The position numbers were made by a program, and so were the translations under genes. A DNA stretch of 64,000 nucleotides from Ostrinia nubilalis (taxonomy: Eukaryota; Arthropoda; Insecta; Lepidoptera; Crambidae): NCBI RefSeq assembly GCF_963855985.1, contig NC_087105.1:4776501-4840500 (forward strand). The letters are read 5' to 3'. Below the pieces are notes generated by a model. That model had not been told where the DNA came from and made no database searches. It worked only from the letters and a program-made list of their open reading frames with translations. Of this stretch, positions 36,444 to 48,852 are shown in pieces. Within the stretch, counting starts at the first letter, position 1. The number at the start of each line of letters is the position of its first letter.

Positions 36444-36994
36444 AGTTTCCAGTTCACATATCTTTTAATGTCCCTGTATGGCATTCCTCGACTCGAAGTG
36501 AAAGGTATACCTACTGGAAAGATGCATGTTTATTTAGGCTATTCTGTTTTGTTTGCCATATTAACAAGTTTCACAACCCGATAACGTAATGGGACATGTT
36601 TATCTTGGAACTAGGAACACTAGGAACTAATGGAACTAAAATTAAGAAGAAAAAGAAGAGAGAGAGATGAGGGAACGACCGTGTATTTTGGTAGAGTGAC
36701 CGTTAAACTTATACAACAATGTATATGAGTAAAAATCAAATATAGCTATAAAGATATGGAATGTATGTAAAGTTCTGGTTACTTACAAAATCAGGTTTTT
36801 TAATAAGTACTATAAGCAAGTACATTACTTTTTAAATTTTATTGATGTTTGAGTTTGTATTGAAATATGTGATCGTTAAAATGCTAACAATATTTAGAAA
36901 ATATTTATGAACTCGACTGTACCGTCGATTTGTTTTGTTATTTCCTAAAACGATACACAAAAAAGTAGGTATTACATGAAATAAACTCTAATAT

Positions 36995-37040
36995 GATTAA
37001 TCCAGCTTATTTAAAACCCTTTAAATAAGCTGGATTAATC
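36995..37040. repeat. perfect 21-bp palindrome, 4-nt loop
   Basis: GATTAATCCAGCTTATTTAAA (36,995-37,015) is repeated exactly inverted at 37,020-37,040, with loop ACCC. One more pair (T/A) extends it. Confidence 0.95.
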
Positions 37041-37836
37041 AGCAAGTTGCGCGATACCACGGCCTCGCAAATGATCGTCGAATTACCAAACTTCCGAATT
37101 AATATCCATCCCGAAATCGAGATAAAAGCTCAACCGAGGCTTATTTGCATTTATAAATAAACTTTTAGAGCAGTTAAGAATTTTATTAAGATGTTTATTA
37201 AATAAGTTTGGCTTTCCTGGTAATATCTATCTAATTGTTTCAATAGATTCTAGTTCCTAAGCCCTACACTGAGCAGAACTATTGCTACACCGATTAGACG
37301 CACCACAAATACAGTGTGTTAAAGAAATTGCGAGCCATATAACTTAGGGGTAGGTTCAGTATCGATAAAGGAACACGCAGTTTCTTTATACCCTGTAGAT
37401 CCATCTAAATAAGAATATGTTACAAATTCTTAACCTTGTTATTATCTTCAGTAGGACAAATAGCAAATTTAGGTGGTAGGTACAGATTTAACCTCCTCAA
37501 TGTAGCCAGTATAGCTTAGAAACCCAAACATTGGGGTCCTCTTTTTTGAATGCAGCTCCTTGTGGATCTTCCTACTCCATCTTTAAAGGTCATCTGGCAT
37601 TGAATCTCCATAATTTTATGTACTCGTCCACTATATCGGTCGATTCGATAACTTGGTCAATTTTACCACCGATCCATTGAGTGGAGCTAGAACAGTCATT
37701 AAAGCACTATGAATCGTAGAACTCCGATAAATGCGCATCGACAATGCGCTTTCAATCTCATTAGTTGACCGCAAACCTATCTGACAGGCGGTCAACTGCA
37801 CATCACAATACAACACGCTTTAAACTCTATTACCAC
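37041..37836. other. no gene recognised
   Basis: AT-rich. The 61-codon minus frame at 37,631-37,816 has no recognisable feature. Confidence 0.5.
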
Positions 37837-38306
37837 TATACAGGGTGTTAGGTAAATGGGTATATGAGCCGACACTAGCCCATGTTAACATGGGCATATA
37901 AATGGTATGGTGAAGTCAGAAATTTGATATCACCATTTCTTTTTTAATGTTCATACAAAAGAAAGCGGGAAGGCGCTGGATGCAGGCCGCTACCAACCGT
38001 GCGATGTGGAAGTCATTGGGGGAGGCCTATGTTCAGCAGTGGACGTCCTGTGGCTGAAATGATGATGATGATGAAAAGAAATTTTATGAAATCTGATTTG
38101 TATGAAAATTAAAATAATTAAAATGAAGATATCACCATTTATTTTTAATTTTCATACAATAGAAATTTTATAAAATCTGATTTGTATGAAAATTAAAATA
38201 ATTAAAATGAAGATATCAATTTTCTGACTTCACCATACCATTTATATGCCCATGTTAACATGGGCTAGTGTCGGCTCATATACCCATTTACCTAACACCC
38301 TGTATA
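37837..38306. mobile_element. MITE with TATACAGGGTGTTAGGTAAA termini
   Basis: Nearly 95 bp of terminal inverted repeat begins TATACAGGGTGTTAGGTAAA at the left and ends TTTACCTAACACCCTGTATA at the right. The inner parts share CCCATGTTAACATGGGC. Inside, a roughly 57-bp unit (from GAAATTTTAT to GAAGATATCA) is directly duplicated. An RTE fragment is inserted at 37,965-38,073. Confidence 0.9.
37965..38073 (+). mobile_element. RTE-type LINE 3' end with target duplication
   Basis: GCGGGAAGGCGCTGGATGCA through GGGGGAGGCCTATGTTCAGC, AGTGGACGTCCTGTGGCTGA and a (ATG)n tail. It is bounded by AAAAGAAA at 37,957-37,964 and 38,074-38,081, an 8-bp target-site duplication. It encodes only the last about 30 codons of ORF2. 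Confidence 0.85.
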
Positions 38307-39547
38307 AGTCCTAATATTCTTCCACATTTACAGTAAACGGTCGCCCATTCAAAGCGGTGCACCGAATCCAGCGTCCTTTCATCTGATGCTTTTAACATCA
38401 TAAAACCACACAAGACACAATAGCCGCGTTACAAAGCTGCTAATAGTGCCGCCAGTTCATCGATATCGATGACCTTGAGAAATAGATTAAAAATAAGCCT
38501 CTAAATCTAAATACTTATAGTAGATCGTGCGTGAACTTACGCACATTGCTTATTCGCTGCACGTATTAGATCAGCACACGAGATGTTTTTGGTTCTGTTT
38601 TAATTACGAACAAGATGAACATTGATTAGGCAATCGCTTCACTTTCCTAGTCTATAAGAAACGGTTCAAGCAAGAATGTAAAATCTGTTTTAGTATGGTA
38701 CATTAGGTAGGTACAATAATGAATTGTGAGCGTATAAAACGAACCAAAGGCGAGATGGTTTAACCCTTGGAGGGATGGCGAAGTGGAACCAATACAATTA
38801 CAATATTCAAATTGAAACCTTTATTTGCTTACACATTATACATAATTCTTATACTGCTGGAACTGTCCAGTTACAAGCATAAAGCGTCGTATTTTGCGAT
38901 CATCGATAACCATCTGCTGTAAGTGCTGTAACAGCACTGGCTGCCAGTATTCGGTCAATATTTATTTTATACCCTTTGTCAGTTTTACGGCGAATTGTGC
39001 GTTTTCATAGCCCTCACTGATAAGCCAGAAACTGCCTGGAGCGTTCATGTATATTTTATATCGCCTCGGAGATTAATAGAATATTAAGTACAGGGAAAAC
39101 TTTTCGTGTTATCGCGCTTATTCTTAGAAAGGCAATGGATTGGACGCATTTTGGAGTTCAACCAATCGTTGTTAACCTTGAATCTTGTAACAGTGACCTA
39201 CATCGTTAAACTATAATAAATAAGATTTTTGTCATTCTACAAGTAAAAATTAGATGAGATCCTTATGTAAGACACCTCTAGGGAAATAAAAATACCTAAG
39301 TTCGTGCAGCAGTAAAGAAAATATAAATGGACTCATAAATGATCAGTTATTAAAATTCTGGACGCATGCGATACGAAGATTTATAGGGTCTCCACTAACC
39401 CAAACCGTTTTACGTTTTGTTCTTTTATCGTACTTTAATTTGGAACCAAAATCTTTTTAATACGAACAACGATTTTCTGTTTTGACAATAGTTTGTCTGC
39501 AGTTAAAGACATGGGCTTGGGCACATCTGATCTAGAAGAAGAAGAAG
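38307..39547. other. no gene recognised
   Basis: AT-rich with no credible exon or element ends. Confidence 0.5.
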
Positions 39548-39650
39548 GTCATGGAAAACATCCGAATGCGGGTAGCGCAGTGCCATTCGGTATGGATCTT
39601 TGAGACTTTGGGAGAGACCTAGACCAGCAGTAGGTGCCTTCTAGATGAAA
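39548..39650 (+). mobile_element. degenerate RTE-type LINE 3' fragment
   Basis: GGGTAGCGCAGTGCCATTCG, then CTTTGGGAGAGACCTAGACC and AGCAGTAGGTGCCTTCTAGA, parallel the C-terminal LINE sequence at 32,870-32,950, with many substitutions. Confidence 0.6.
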
Positions 39651-40652
39651 CTAGATGTGACATGCTCGACACGTAATATCTGACACAGACACAGACTGAT
39701 ACCCATATTCACAAACGATACTTGCTTAAGTGAAGTAGCAAATGTGATTTGCGAATTGTGAAGTGCGCTCGAGGCACCGCGGAGAAAAACGCAACTGGAC
39801 GATTTGCTCTCGGTATGTACAAATATAAGGTAAAATATATGTTTTGTCCGTCACATACCTATTCTTAGATTTTCATGGCCACCAACTACATGTTTTTCTT
39901 TTTAGCAATTTTGTATTTTTGTTGCGAGTTTGCACTATTAACACTTAAAACTAGCGTACTAGTAGTCTAGTAAATGTCGAAACGAAAAAGCAGTTTCGAG
40001 AGAGCTACGTTTATTCGTTTTATCTCGCTCTATAAATGTTGACTAAATGTTTGCTTTTTTTTTATAAACAACCTAACAAATGCTATGCATTTCCAATACA
40101 ATATTCTCATGTAATACAACTCATACAACATATTAGTTCCTTTTAAAGAATCAAACGGTTTTGTCGCCGTTAAGCTAATTGGAGGTGATTTCCCGAATTA
40201 AGGGGAAAGGTCCTAATTATTTACTGGCTGTAATAACATTATGACAATATTTCCTCGAAGAGCTACGTTGATAAATAACTCAATTAGTTGAGCGGAAGGC
40301 GAACGGGAAAAATCATATTTCCCGGTTGTTCCTATAAAAATTGTCTTTTGTTGTTATTAAATCATTCCAAAAACTTCAAATACTTACTATAAACAAACAA
40401 TGTGAAAATACTCTTGTTTTTCGACACTTAAAGTAATTCGATTGAAAATATTTATTGATTATCATTACTTATATCATCATTGTCGTCATCATCATCAACT
40501 TGGATTATAAAATTGGCATCTTGTTAAATTGGCTATTTTATGAGATGTAGGTATGAGTTTTCATGTTTAGACCTAGGGAGGGATAATTAAGTTAGAGCTC
40601 TGAACAATATCTACCTATCTTTTGTTTTAATAAACCTGAAATCTTAATTACT
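39651..40652. other. no gene recognised
   Basis: AT-rich DNA. A short (ATC)n-like tract lies at about 40,475-40,497. Confidence 0.5.
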
Positions 40653-40854
40653 TAGGCCCAGAACAGACGGTGAAACGCAACTGCAACGAAACTGCAACTG
40701 CTAGTTACTTTTGAGTTGCATCTAAGTTTCTGCCATAGCTTCCGTTGAGAGACCACACATGACGCGCCCACTTTGAAACTTTCAGTTTCAGTTTCATTCA
40801 TCAGAATCATCACAAAGTTGCAGTTTCGTTGCAGTTGCGTCTGTTCTGGGCCTA
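40653..40854. mobile_element. MITE with TAGGCCCAGAACAGACG termini
   Basis: TAGGCCCAGAACAGACG and CGTCTGTTCTGGGCCTA are perfect, and the inverted similarity extends to about 40 bp (GCAACTGCAACGAAACTGCA). ACTT on both sides may be a 4-bp target duplication if the terminal T/A is excluded. The 88-codon minus-strand frame over it is not a gene. Confidence 0.9.
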
Positions 40855-41370
40855 CTTGTAGTTTTAAAGTAGCATAGAAGTATTTTTCGCTGCGGTGTCT
40901 TTTGACCCTGTGGGTCAAACTATAGGAGGTCTAATCTGTGCAATATTTTACATAATATTTTTTTGGTGAGATCCTAATTTGGCAAACAATGACATAGTAG
41001 GTTCGTATGCTTTATAACTTACAGACCGCTAGAATATAGTGTTAAAATACAAACACGGTGAGTTTCATCTGTATCAATGAAGTGAAGTTCAGAATTGAGT
41101 TTATATCTACCTATGTTGCCCTCCACTCACCTTTATTTTGTGACCGTAAACCTTGGTACTATTACTTATTCTGTGCCGTAAATTAGCATTTTGGGTATAT
41201 TTTGTGCCATTATTCAAGTAATTGTGTCTAGTTCACAAAAGCGAATCGTTTTATAGGCCCGCATATTGCGGTACGGCGCAGCGATAAGCAGCGATTCTGT
41301 CCTTTATCACCTAACTCATTACGCTTAGTGAGTCTGAGCTTTCTGGGACCCTTAGATGAGAAATAACGTC

Positions 41371-41480
41371 TAAGGCTGGGTTGCACCATCTTACTAAATT
41401 TAAGAATGGCCTTAACTATAACAAACGTCTAAAGTCTGTCTAACTCCATACAAAAACACCGATTATGGTTACGAGTACAA
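41371..41480. mobile_element. MITE, GGCTGRGTTGCACCA family, copy 5 (partial)
   Basis: The left terminus TAAGGCTGGGTTGCACCATC and core CTAACTCCATACAAAAACAC are present; the right terminus is lost. Confidence 0.65.
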
Positions 41481-43085
41481 AAAAAAAGTATTGTAAGTAG
41501 TCTGTTTTTTGCTCAAAGAAGTAAGAAGAACGTTAAAAATAAACTTATTTCGTGAAAATTAATAATGTCGAATAAATAAACGTAACGTAACAACGAATCA
41601 CACGCAGTGACGCACATTTTGTTTACTATAAAGTAACAAAGAGATGTAATTACTCACAAAATAAATTGAATTGGCCATTTTAGAATCGATTAACGAGGGT
41701 AACCATACGCGAACTTCATTAAAACCGATAACACTATTACACTAACGCTGAATATCAAATCCAACACTAAAAATATATAACCTAACTTTGAATAGTAGGC
41801 TTAGCCGTAGCTTAAAAATAACAGCCATATCGAATACAGAAAAATTGCAAAAAAAACATTAAAAAAATGTAACTAAAAACAAGTTCAGAGTTCTCTGTAA
41901 TCCCTATCACCAAAGAGCTGACAGTCGATTAGTATTAAATCGCGATAAAACTATCAAAATAAAAGATACATTAAACATTTTTGGCTCTGTCTCTACAATC
42001 GACGCGAACACCTAAACGTGACCACAACCGCTCTACCAAGAGTGACACGACTGAGAAGATAAGAAAAAGTAAAATCTTGGAAATCTGTTTTGGCTCTCAG
42101 TTAAGCTACATACATTGGTTTCACAATGAGTGGTGATCATCTGTAGAGAATAACCTTTAAAAAAAACATACCATCCTCGTTTTGTTGAAGTCTGTCAAAA
42201 AAGCTTCAGTTTTCAAAAAATCTAGACTTTTCTCCCTAAGCTGTGGTCAAGGCCGCAACGACACCAGGCATTACGAGTTCGGGCGAACCCTCGGATTTGA
42301 AAATAATCAAGTTTCAGATCACGTCCACCAGAGGTCCCCGGTCCAGATAATCTTGCGTAATTACAGACTCACCCGATAAAATATATTTGGAATTATAGGA
42401 ATAATACGGCGTTATGCTAAGCCGACAAAGTAACATGGTTCATTTGGTTACTTATGTTTGTTTGGGAAATAGGCTTCCGAATAGCAGTTCTGCTGCGAAA
42501 AAATAGATGTTAGAAAATTTCAATAGTCGAACGGCAAGCGAAAGGATTATCCTATTCGACTAGGCAGTTGAATTTATTATTTCAAAAACCATGTCAAATG
42601 TTTATAAGATCCTATGTAAAAGATAGTTATCCTCTTCTATAAATAAAGAATCCTAATATTCCTTTTTTGGGGCAAATTATGAAGCCAAGGTTTAATTTAA
42701 CCCATGTTCTTATTTGTTAACAACAAATTAGCAAACAGTTAACCTATAAAGGTTGTACCTTTTCCCCAACATTGCAATAACGCCGGCGTTAACAAGCCCA
42801 AATAAGGTCTCCGCAAAGTGATTTTCATTATCCTCATATTTCTGAGGAAAAGGCACATTACGGTGTTTTCTACACCGATCACGTAGTTGCGACCGGCGAA
42901 CCAATGTCCCGGCTTTGGACCTGTACCTGGATGTACCTGAATGTACCTGTGAAATAAAATTTAGACACTAATGCTCCAGTGGAATTCTTACACGAATCCC
43001 GAATGAAATAAAAACATTGCTGCTAGTGATGTGCCGGTAGTAAGTTGCTTCCAAAGTAGGTACACTATTCCTTCATTTTGTTACA
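41481..43085. other. no gene recognised
   Basis: A GC-richer patch at 42,240-42,370 is open in one plus frame (65 codons) but not recognised. The rest is AT-rich. Confidence 0.45.
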
Positions 43086-43266
43086 GTGTGCTTACCATGA
43101 GTTTACGTTAGGTGAGCTCGCTAGCGAATACGTCAAAAAATTATATGAAGATTTTATTTCTTGAAAGTAGCCGTTAGGGGCGCTGCACAATATGTCATAC
43201 ATTTAAATGTCATTTTTTACGCAGTCGCTAGCGAGCACACCTAACGTAAACTCATGGTAAGCACAC
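43086..43266. mobile_element. 181-bp MITE with GTGTGCTTACCATGAGTTTA termini
   Basis: The left arm GTGTGCTTACCATGAGTTTA + CGTTAGGTG is mirrored by CACCTAACGTAAACTCATGG + TAAGCACAC at the right. The inner TCGCTAGCGA also repeats. The arms are about 42 bp. Confidence 0.9.
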
Positions 43267-43281
43267 AGTACTATTTATTAC

Positions 43282-43425
43282 AGACTTGGACCAATCACTT
43301 CAAAACCGCACTCAACGGTCGACTCCACGAATTCATAAGAAAGGTTGCAATACGGGAGGAATGGCGACGGATTGTGAAGCTTGCCACCAAACCAAGTGTT
43401 ACGACGAAGAAGAAGTACTACAGAG
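43282..43425 (+). mobile_element. LINE ORF2 C-terminal fragment
   Basis: The plus frame reads TWTNHFKTALNGRLHEFIRK and VAIREEWRRIV, the W..(K)TA....(R)..W pattern that closes many insect non-LTR retrotransposon ORFs, followed by a GAAGAAG-rich tail. It is only about 45 codons long. It lies immediately beside the MITE at 43,086-43,266. Confidence 0.5.
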
Positions 43426-44563
43426 TCACAAAAAGTTGCATAAAGTAATTACACTGGTTTACTCATCTGAGGGTTGGTGAATTGACGAGTGAGCGTTGCA
43501 TTAGCCATCAGCGCAAAGCCGATTAGGATTCCTATTCAGGTACATAACAGCACTTTGATAGTACCTAAAGCGGTAACCAGTTGAATAATTACCTGGTTGC
43601 GACGTCACCTTAGTCATGGAATTTACCGCAATCATTGTAAGTGGGAAACTGAAATTACCACCAGAATTGTCTACGTGTGTGATACTAATTTATTGACAAT
43701 AGTTTCGTGGCAACTTTCGTTATTATTTTCATGCGTCATGGAATATTCGCATAGATAATAAGTAGGTACAAAGCACAATCAAAGTGTGTATTAATCAACT
43801 GATCTTGCCTATTTATCAACTGACTTGTATGTCGTAAATAAATATTAATTATTGCTATTTTCACAATCGTTTAGTAAAAAAAACATTCACGTAACCTGTA
43901 CCAACAGATAAATAATACCTACCTAGAGTCGCTCAACGTGCTACGACTCTTTGTAGCACCAGTAGCACGCTTAAAATAGTAGAGCTTCACAAACTTAAGA
44001 AATGATTAGATTACAAGGAGACCTGTAACGGAACTAAAGTGACTGCTATATAAAACTACTATAAGTTACAACTACACACATTAACAAGCTGAACTAGTAC
44101 AGGGACCTTAAGTCACATCATCTTGCATTAACTCTATGTTAAAATGCATATTATTGAGTTTTCTAGCTCGTTTTTATCGCTGAACTACAGAGACATTCTA
44201 GTAATTTACCCTAAACCTCATCCTTTAGCAGCAACATCTACTTATACAGTCATGTGTTTGAATTTCATCACAACTTCTGACATTTCGTCTTTAAACATGT
44301 TTCATCTAAAATGATCGAAGTAACTGGTGACAGTCATTTCGTTGAATTTAATCACGATTTAAGTCGTATTATCATATTTAAACATATCCCAAAATGATCG
44401 ATTTACCCGATAATTGTCCAATATTCCCCGGATCATTAGCTACCGATTTTCACTATGTATAATTTGGGCTACCCCGCATTATCACGGCGCTCCGCATTCT
44501 GGTCACGTTGTTCCCGATCGGCGACCAAAGGCTGAGAACACGGACTCACCTGCACCCTGTAGC
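43426..44563. other. no gene recognised
   Basis: AT-rich with no exon-like segment. Confidence 0.5.
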
Positions 44564-45178
44564 CAGAGGTTCCCAACCTTTTTTAGATCAGGGACCACTT
44601 TGATTTCTTTATTGCTCGCAGGATCACTTTATATAAAAAGAATATTAATAATATTTAATAAATAATTTCAATAACAATATTAATTAATTAAAATTTTTAG
44701 AATTATTGGATATTAACTGACGTCAGATCCGGCAACTCGCTTCGTCGATTCACTCATTCCTTCAAGTTCTCTCACTCACTCGGTCGTTCACTTACGGTCA
44801 GTCGCTATCCAACCTTCGCTGTGAACAGATGTCACGAGGAAAGTTTGTGAAGTGTTTAGTGGTGGAAATACTCCTCGAGCAAACCCAGGTTAGTTAGTTT
44901 TAGATTTTTTGATTTTTACGTCATTTATTATTTTCATCGTGGAATAATATTGATTGATTTGGTAAATCTTGGGTTTATATTAATAAATACTTATTAATTA
45001 CGCCGTTCCTGAACACCTTTTACCTGCATTCTTTTCTTTGTACAGGTTCCGTACTTAATCCCAGTCCTCACCTCTCATGACACGCGGAAGTCTGTCGCTC
45101 GCAAAATTTAAAATCGTAGCCATATTTTAACTCCTGCGGACCGCCTGTGGTACATGGACCACTGGTTGGCAACCCCTG
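44564..45178. mobile_element. hAT-like non-autonomous element
   Basis: The termini CAGAGGTTCCCAACCTTTTT and GGTTGGCAACCCCTG match the CAG-GGTT-CCAACC pattern of hAT elements (established for that superfamily). The subterminal AGGGACCACTTTGA / GCGGACCGCCTGTGG pair is also inverted. There is no transposase. No clean 8-bp target duplication is visible directly outside the ends. Confidence 0.7.
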
Positions 45179-46384
45179 CAGCCTCTTTGAAACCCTCGCA
45201 CGCGCATAATCCTCGCCAATAAACCGCTACTAACTCCAAATATGGGATCAGTGAAAAGAAAATGGCCTGTATAAGTTATTATGATTATTACTACCTAACC
45301 TACGTCTTGTACGTTTAGGTAGCTGTAGAGTTTTAAAAGACATTGAGCTACTTCATGAGTTGCTTACTTGAATAGCCTACTAAATGACGTTTTGCTTGGA
45401 ACTTGAATATTTTAGATCAGGTGATTGATTTATATCTCATGGGCGTAGGTAGATATATCTTTTTGGTGATAATCCGAATAGAGAGAATACACTGTAAGTT
45501 TACTTCCAGTGAATATATGAAGTGTTGCGAATTTCTGACTAATTATATCTGTAATACCACCTTCACTAATAGCTACCATCAAGGTGTCCTACGTTCTCAC
45601 CTCACAAGGATGGTCCATTTATCTTCTCCTTTTTCCCATTGTAATAGAAAGTGTGCTGATGATTTTCTCTATTTTTTTCTTACAGACTTTAGTAGGTATC
45701 AATACTTTAAACGTCTAGTACCAACTACAAAGCACATCACTAACGGGACTATTCCCACCTCTCGTTCCCACCACTGCAACTCCTGTGTAGCCAGGATCTA
45801 CAGCTTGACCGCCACAAAAACCCAACCAATGAAGGTCAAACAAAGGTTTAAAACCTTTAAGAAAAGATTATGCACCACGGACAATAAATATCAATTAATA
45901 TCTTATGAGCAATTAGCAACTACCTGCCAATAATATTTTTCACAAAATCGCTTAAAAGCACGGAAATTTTTCCTTGTCGCGACAAGATCGGTGTAATAAA
46001 TTGCGGAAACAGATGTATGTTGTATTGAATTAAGCATTATATCACGTTCATGTTTCCAAAGATCACACTCTAAAGCACATCACTAGTGGTGGTTGTCTAA
46101 CGTCGCTTCTTTTCACTTACAAACAGGTGTCAGGGCAACTTTTATTCTGTTCCGCGATTGTTTTTGTTTGCCGCCATCGTTAGGGAAATGTATTTGCTCT
46201 ACGACGTTTGTGCGCCGTATTAATAGTCTTTTTGCTCGCCCTTGCACTATAAAGGATGCGAACATTGCTTTTTATTCCGCAAGGAGCTGGCATTACTGTT
46301 TTGTTCGTGTTTACAGATACTATTCCTTGTTAATACAAACAATACGAAATGTTTTTTCATTATTTTTTTTATTAAGTTGGTAAC
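45179..46384. other. no gene assigned
   Basis: The 176-codon plus frame at 45,403-45,933 begins at TTG and has no domain, signal or homology that I can recognise; its Ser/Thr/Cys/Tyr-rich make-up is typical of non-coding AT-rich DNA. A repeat-like stretch lies at 45,715-45,885. Confidence 0.4.
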
Positions 46385-46680
46385 TTTTTTTATGCATAAC
46401 AAGGCAGTTATTTGACCACAATCGCATCTGATGTTAGGTGGGATGCAGTATAGGATGGTACATATCTGCCCTGTAAGTACCTATTTACTCTCGCCTTGAA
46501 AAGGCCCCGATTATAGTCTTCGGGAAACACAGCAGCAGGCAGCGAATTCCAGTCCCTAGCTGTTCGCATTATAAAAGAGTCATCGAAACGATTTGTGCGA
46601 GCTGGTGGAATGTCAGCTATACTAATAGCTTCTGACATAGAAAATGCTGCGAGCGTTTATTGATAAAAAAAACTCTCCAT
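46385..46680 (-). mobile_element. non-LTR retrotransposon RT C-terminal fragment
   Basis: The minus-strand frame includes SFIMRTARDWNSLPAAVFPE followed by a region ending in FKARVNRYLQGR. The motif R(T/A)ARxWNSLPxxVFPxxY...FK..V..YL is typical of Jockey/CR1-type LINE ORF2 ends. Only about 75 residues survive; the upstream RT domain is absent (5' truncation). Confidence 0.8.
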
Positions 46681-48603
46681 TTGTTACAAAAATTCAAAAA
46701 ATAAGTTTTCACGAACATGAACATTTTTCCTTTGTTGTTTCCAAAATGCCTCTATCTCTACTTCTCGTTTAATTTATATACCTAACAAAATTCATCAAAT
46801 TATTTATATTACGTTTGAAAATCAATTTGCTGTTGAGCAAAAACGCTGCATGATAAAATTTCGCCTACAACAGAATATTTTTACTGGATCATCATGACGT
46901 CTTCGTCTTCTAGTAAAAAAGTTTCGTTATAGCAAATTGTTCGCAAATCATTCTTTCTTCCAACTACTTGTACACTTTTCAATGCAAACAATTAATTACT
47001 TCCATAATAAGCGAGATTCCCTCTTTCGCGTCAGCGCTGTCAAATTACGAGGGCGATTTTAATTTATTTTTAAACTTACAATCATAACAGCGAGGGTGGG
47101 TGTTAACAAAGACAAGAAAAAAGTGCATCGTTACACAAGGTGTTTTAAAGGGGGTATGTTTTTCTGTCTTTTTAGGGTTACTTGCTTCCTTATTTTTCTG
47201 CCTTTTTAGAGTTACTAAGTACTTCCTTGTTTTTCACTTCTTCACTGCTTATAGGATCACTTTGTTGTTCTATCAGTACAACGACATAATATGTATTTCC
47301 TAGAACGATGCCTATACGAAATCTGGGGGGGTATTAAAGATGTATCCTTCAGAGTCTCTTCTATACTTACGAGTAACACTACACGTTACTTAATGTAACC
47401 CTTTTTCCATGTATCTAGAATAAACCCCACCGATATATAGTAAAAATAAAGTTAATTTTAAAGAACTGTAAGGAACCGTAGAGCGCGTATTCCATTCCCA
47501 CTTATCCGACTCTTTTTAAAGAAGAAATTACTGTACGATGACGTCAGCATTCCCGGCATAATGCCCGAGTTAGTTTCGCCTGTAGTGACTGGCGGGTCTG
47601 GACGTTAGAGACTCGATGCTCCAACACTCTATAGCTCCATATAAAGTACCTGCAAAAGTGGATAGACAAGCAGAGAAGATTTTTTTTTTAAATAAGAATT
47701 GTTTGATGATGAGTTACAACGTAGGTATATTTTGGAATAATATGGCGACAGAACAGTGGTTGACACTTTAAACCAATAAAACGTTGACTTTTGCCCTGAA
47801 AACTAAACTAATTTTCAATTCTACTGTGTCTACGTCACAGGTAGCTTTAGCTAATTTACATTTTCGCATAAAATAAAATAATCTAAAGCTTTTAGATTCC
47901 AATGCCTTTAGATTGCAATTAGCATGCCAATTGATTAGTGACGCCAACACAGCTATTTATGTCTAAATTTTTAAAAACTTAAGCCGATTTAGATAGCTAC
48001 GAGTAAATAACCGAAATATTTTTAAACTTCAAATGTGTTCCCAATTTCAATTACAAATGTTCGATGACTGGCGCTCTCTACCGATGCGAAACACAAAAAA
48101 AATCATCTGCTTAAGTTAACTCTGGCACTGGTCCAATCTATGCCTAAAGATGGAAAAAAAACACAAGCTGATAAACACATCCCTCTTTTGCCCAGTTGGG
48201 TAAAAGATGAAGAAATTCGGGTCGACAGAATTTCAGATCAATGAACATAAATTCTAGTACTTCTATTTTTATTAAGGTTCACAAATCCGTGTAGTTCGAG
48301 CATCTACGTTGGATCAGCACTCTATGATTTATATTTTATCATTCCACCGAATTTACATTTCATAAAGGATCGCGTAAAATCAAAGATCCCTCCTGCCAAG
48401 AGCTAGCTATAAAATGTTTTAATTCACAAAGAGAATTTATAAGTTTTGCATTAACAAGACTACGACGACCCATTTATAAACAAACTTAAACCCCTTTTTA
48501 TTAATGTGAAACTTAAATAATAGTTTTTGGTATTAATAAACAATAATTTAGAAATTATTTGTAGTCACGGACATGTAGGTACCTAACTACAATTGATAGA
48601 TCA
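46681..48603. other. no gene recognised
   Basis: AT-rich sequence without credible exons. Confidence 0.5.
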
Positions 48604-48782
48604 GAGCCCCGATTACGGTAATATTTAACGTCTACAATCCAGACACGCTTCTTCGATTCTGCGATGCGATTGGTCAAAACAGTCAGCTGTCAGTCAACGT
48701 CAGCTGTTTTGACCAATCGTATCGCAGAATCGAAGAAGCGTGTCTGGATTGTAGACGTTAAATATTACCGTAATCGGGGCTC
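48604..48782. mobile_element. near-perfect palindromic MITE, GAGCCCCGATTACGG termini
   Basis: Arms of about 80 bp (GAGCCCCGATTACGGTAATA ... CGATTGGTCAAAACAG) are inverted with one substitution (GCGATGCG / CGTATCGC) and a 2-base length difference near the loop. The centre has several GTCAGCTG-type repeats. TCA lies at both edges. No frame. Confidence 0.9.
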
Positions 48783-48852
48783 AGCTTTCGATACCTAACA
48801 TAATGGTACTTACTGCCTGTATAAAATATGAAAATTTTCCTGAGAAACTCAC

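Noticed and set aside
40652..40918. 88-codon minus-strand open frame
   Set aside because: It runs through the palindromic MITE with TAGGCCCAGAACAGACG ends.
44556..45186. 8-bp target duplication CCTGTAGC / CCTGCAGC for the hAT-like element
   Set aside because: The right copy would overlap the terminal repeat itself (CCCCTG), so the match is probably coincidental.
45403..45933. 176-codon plus-strand open frame
   Set aside because: It starts at TTG, has no domain or signal, shows the composition of translated AT-rich DNA, and overlaps a repeat-like stretch near 45,715-45,885.
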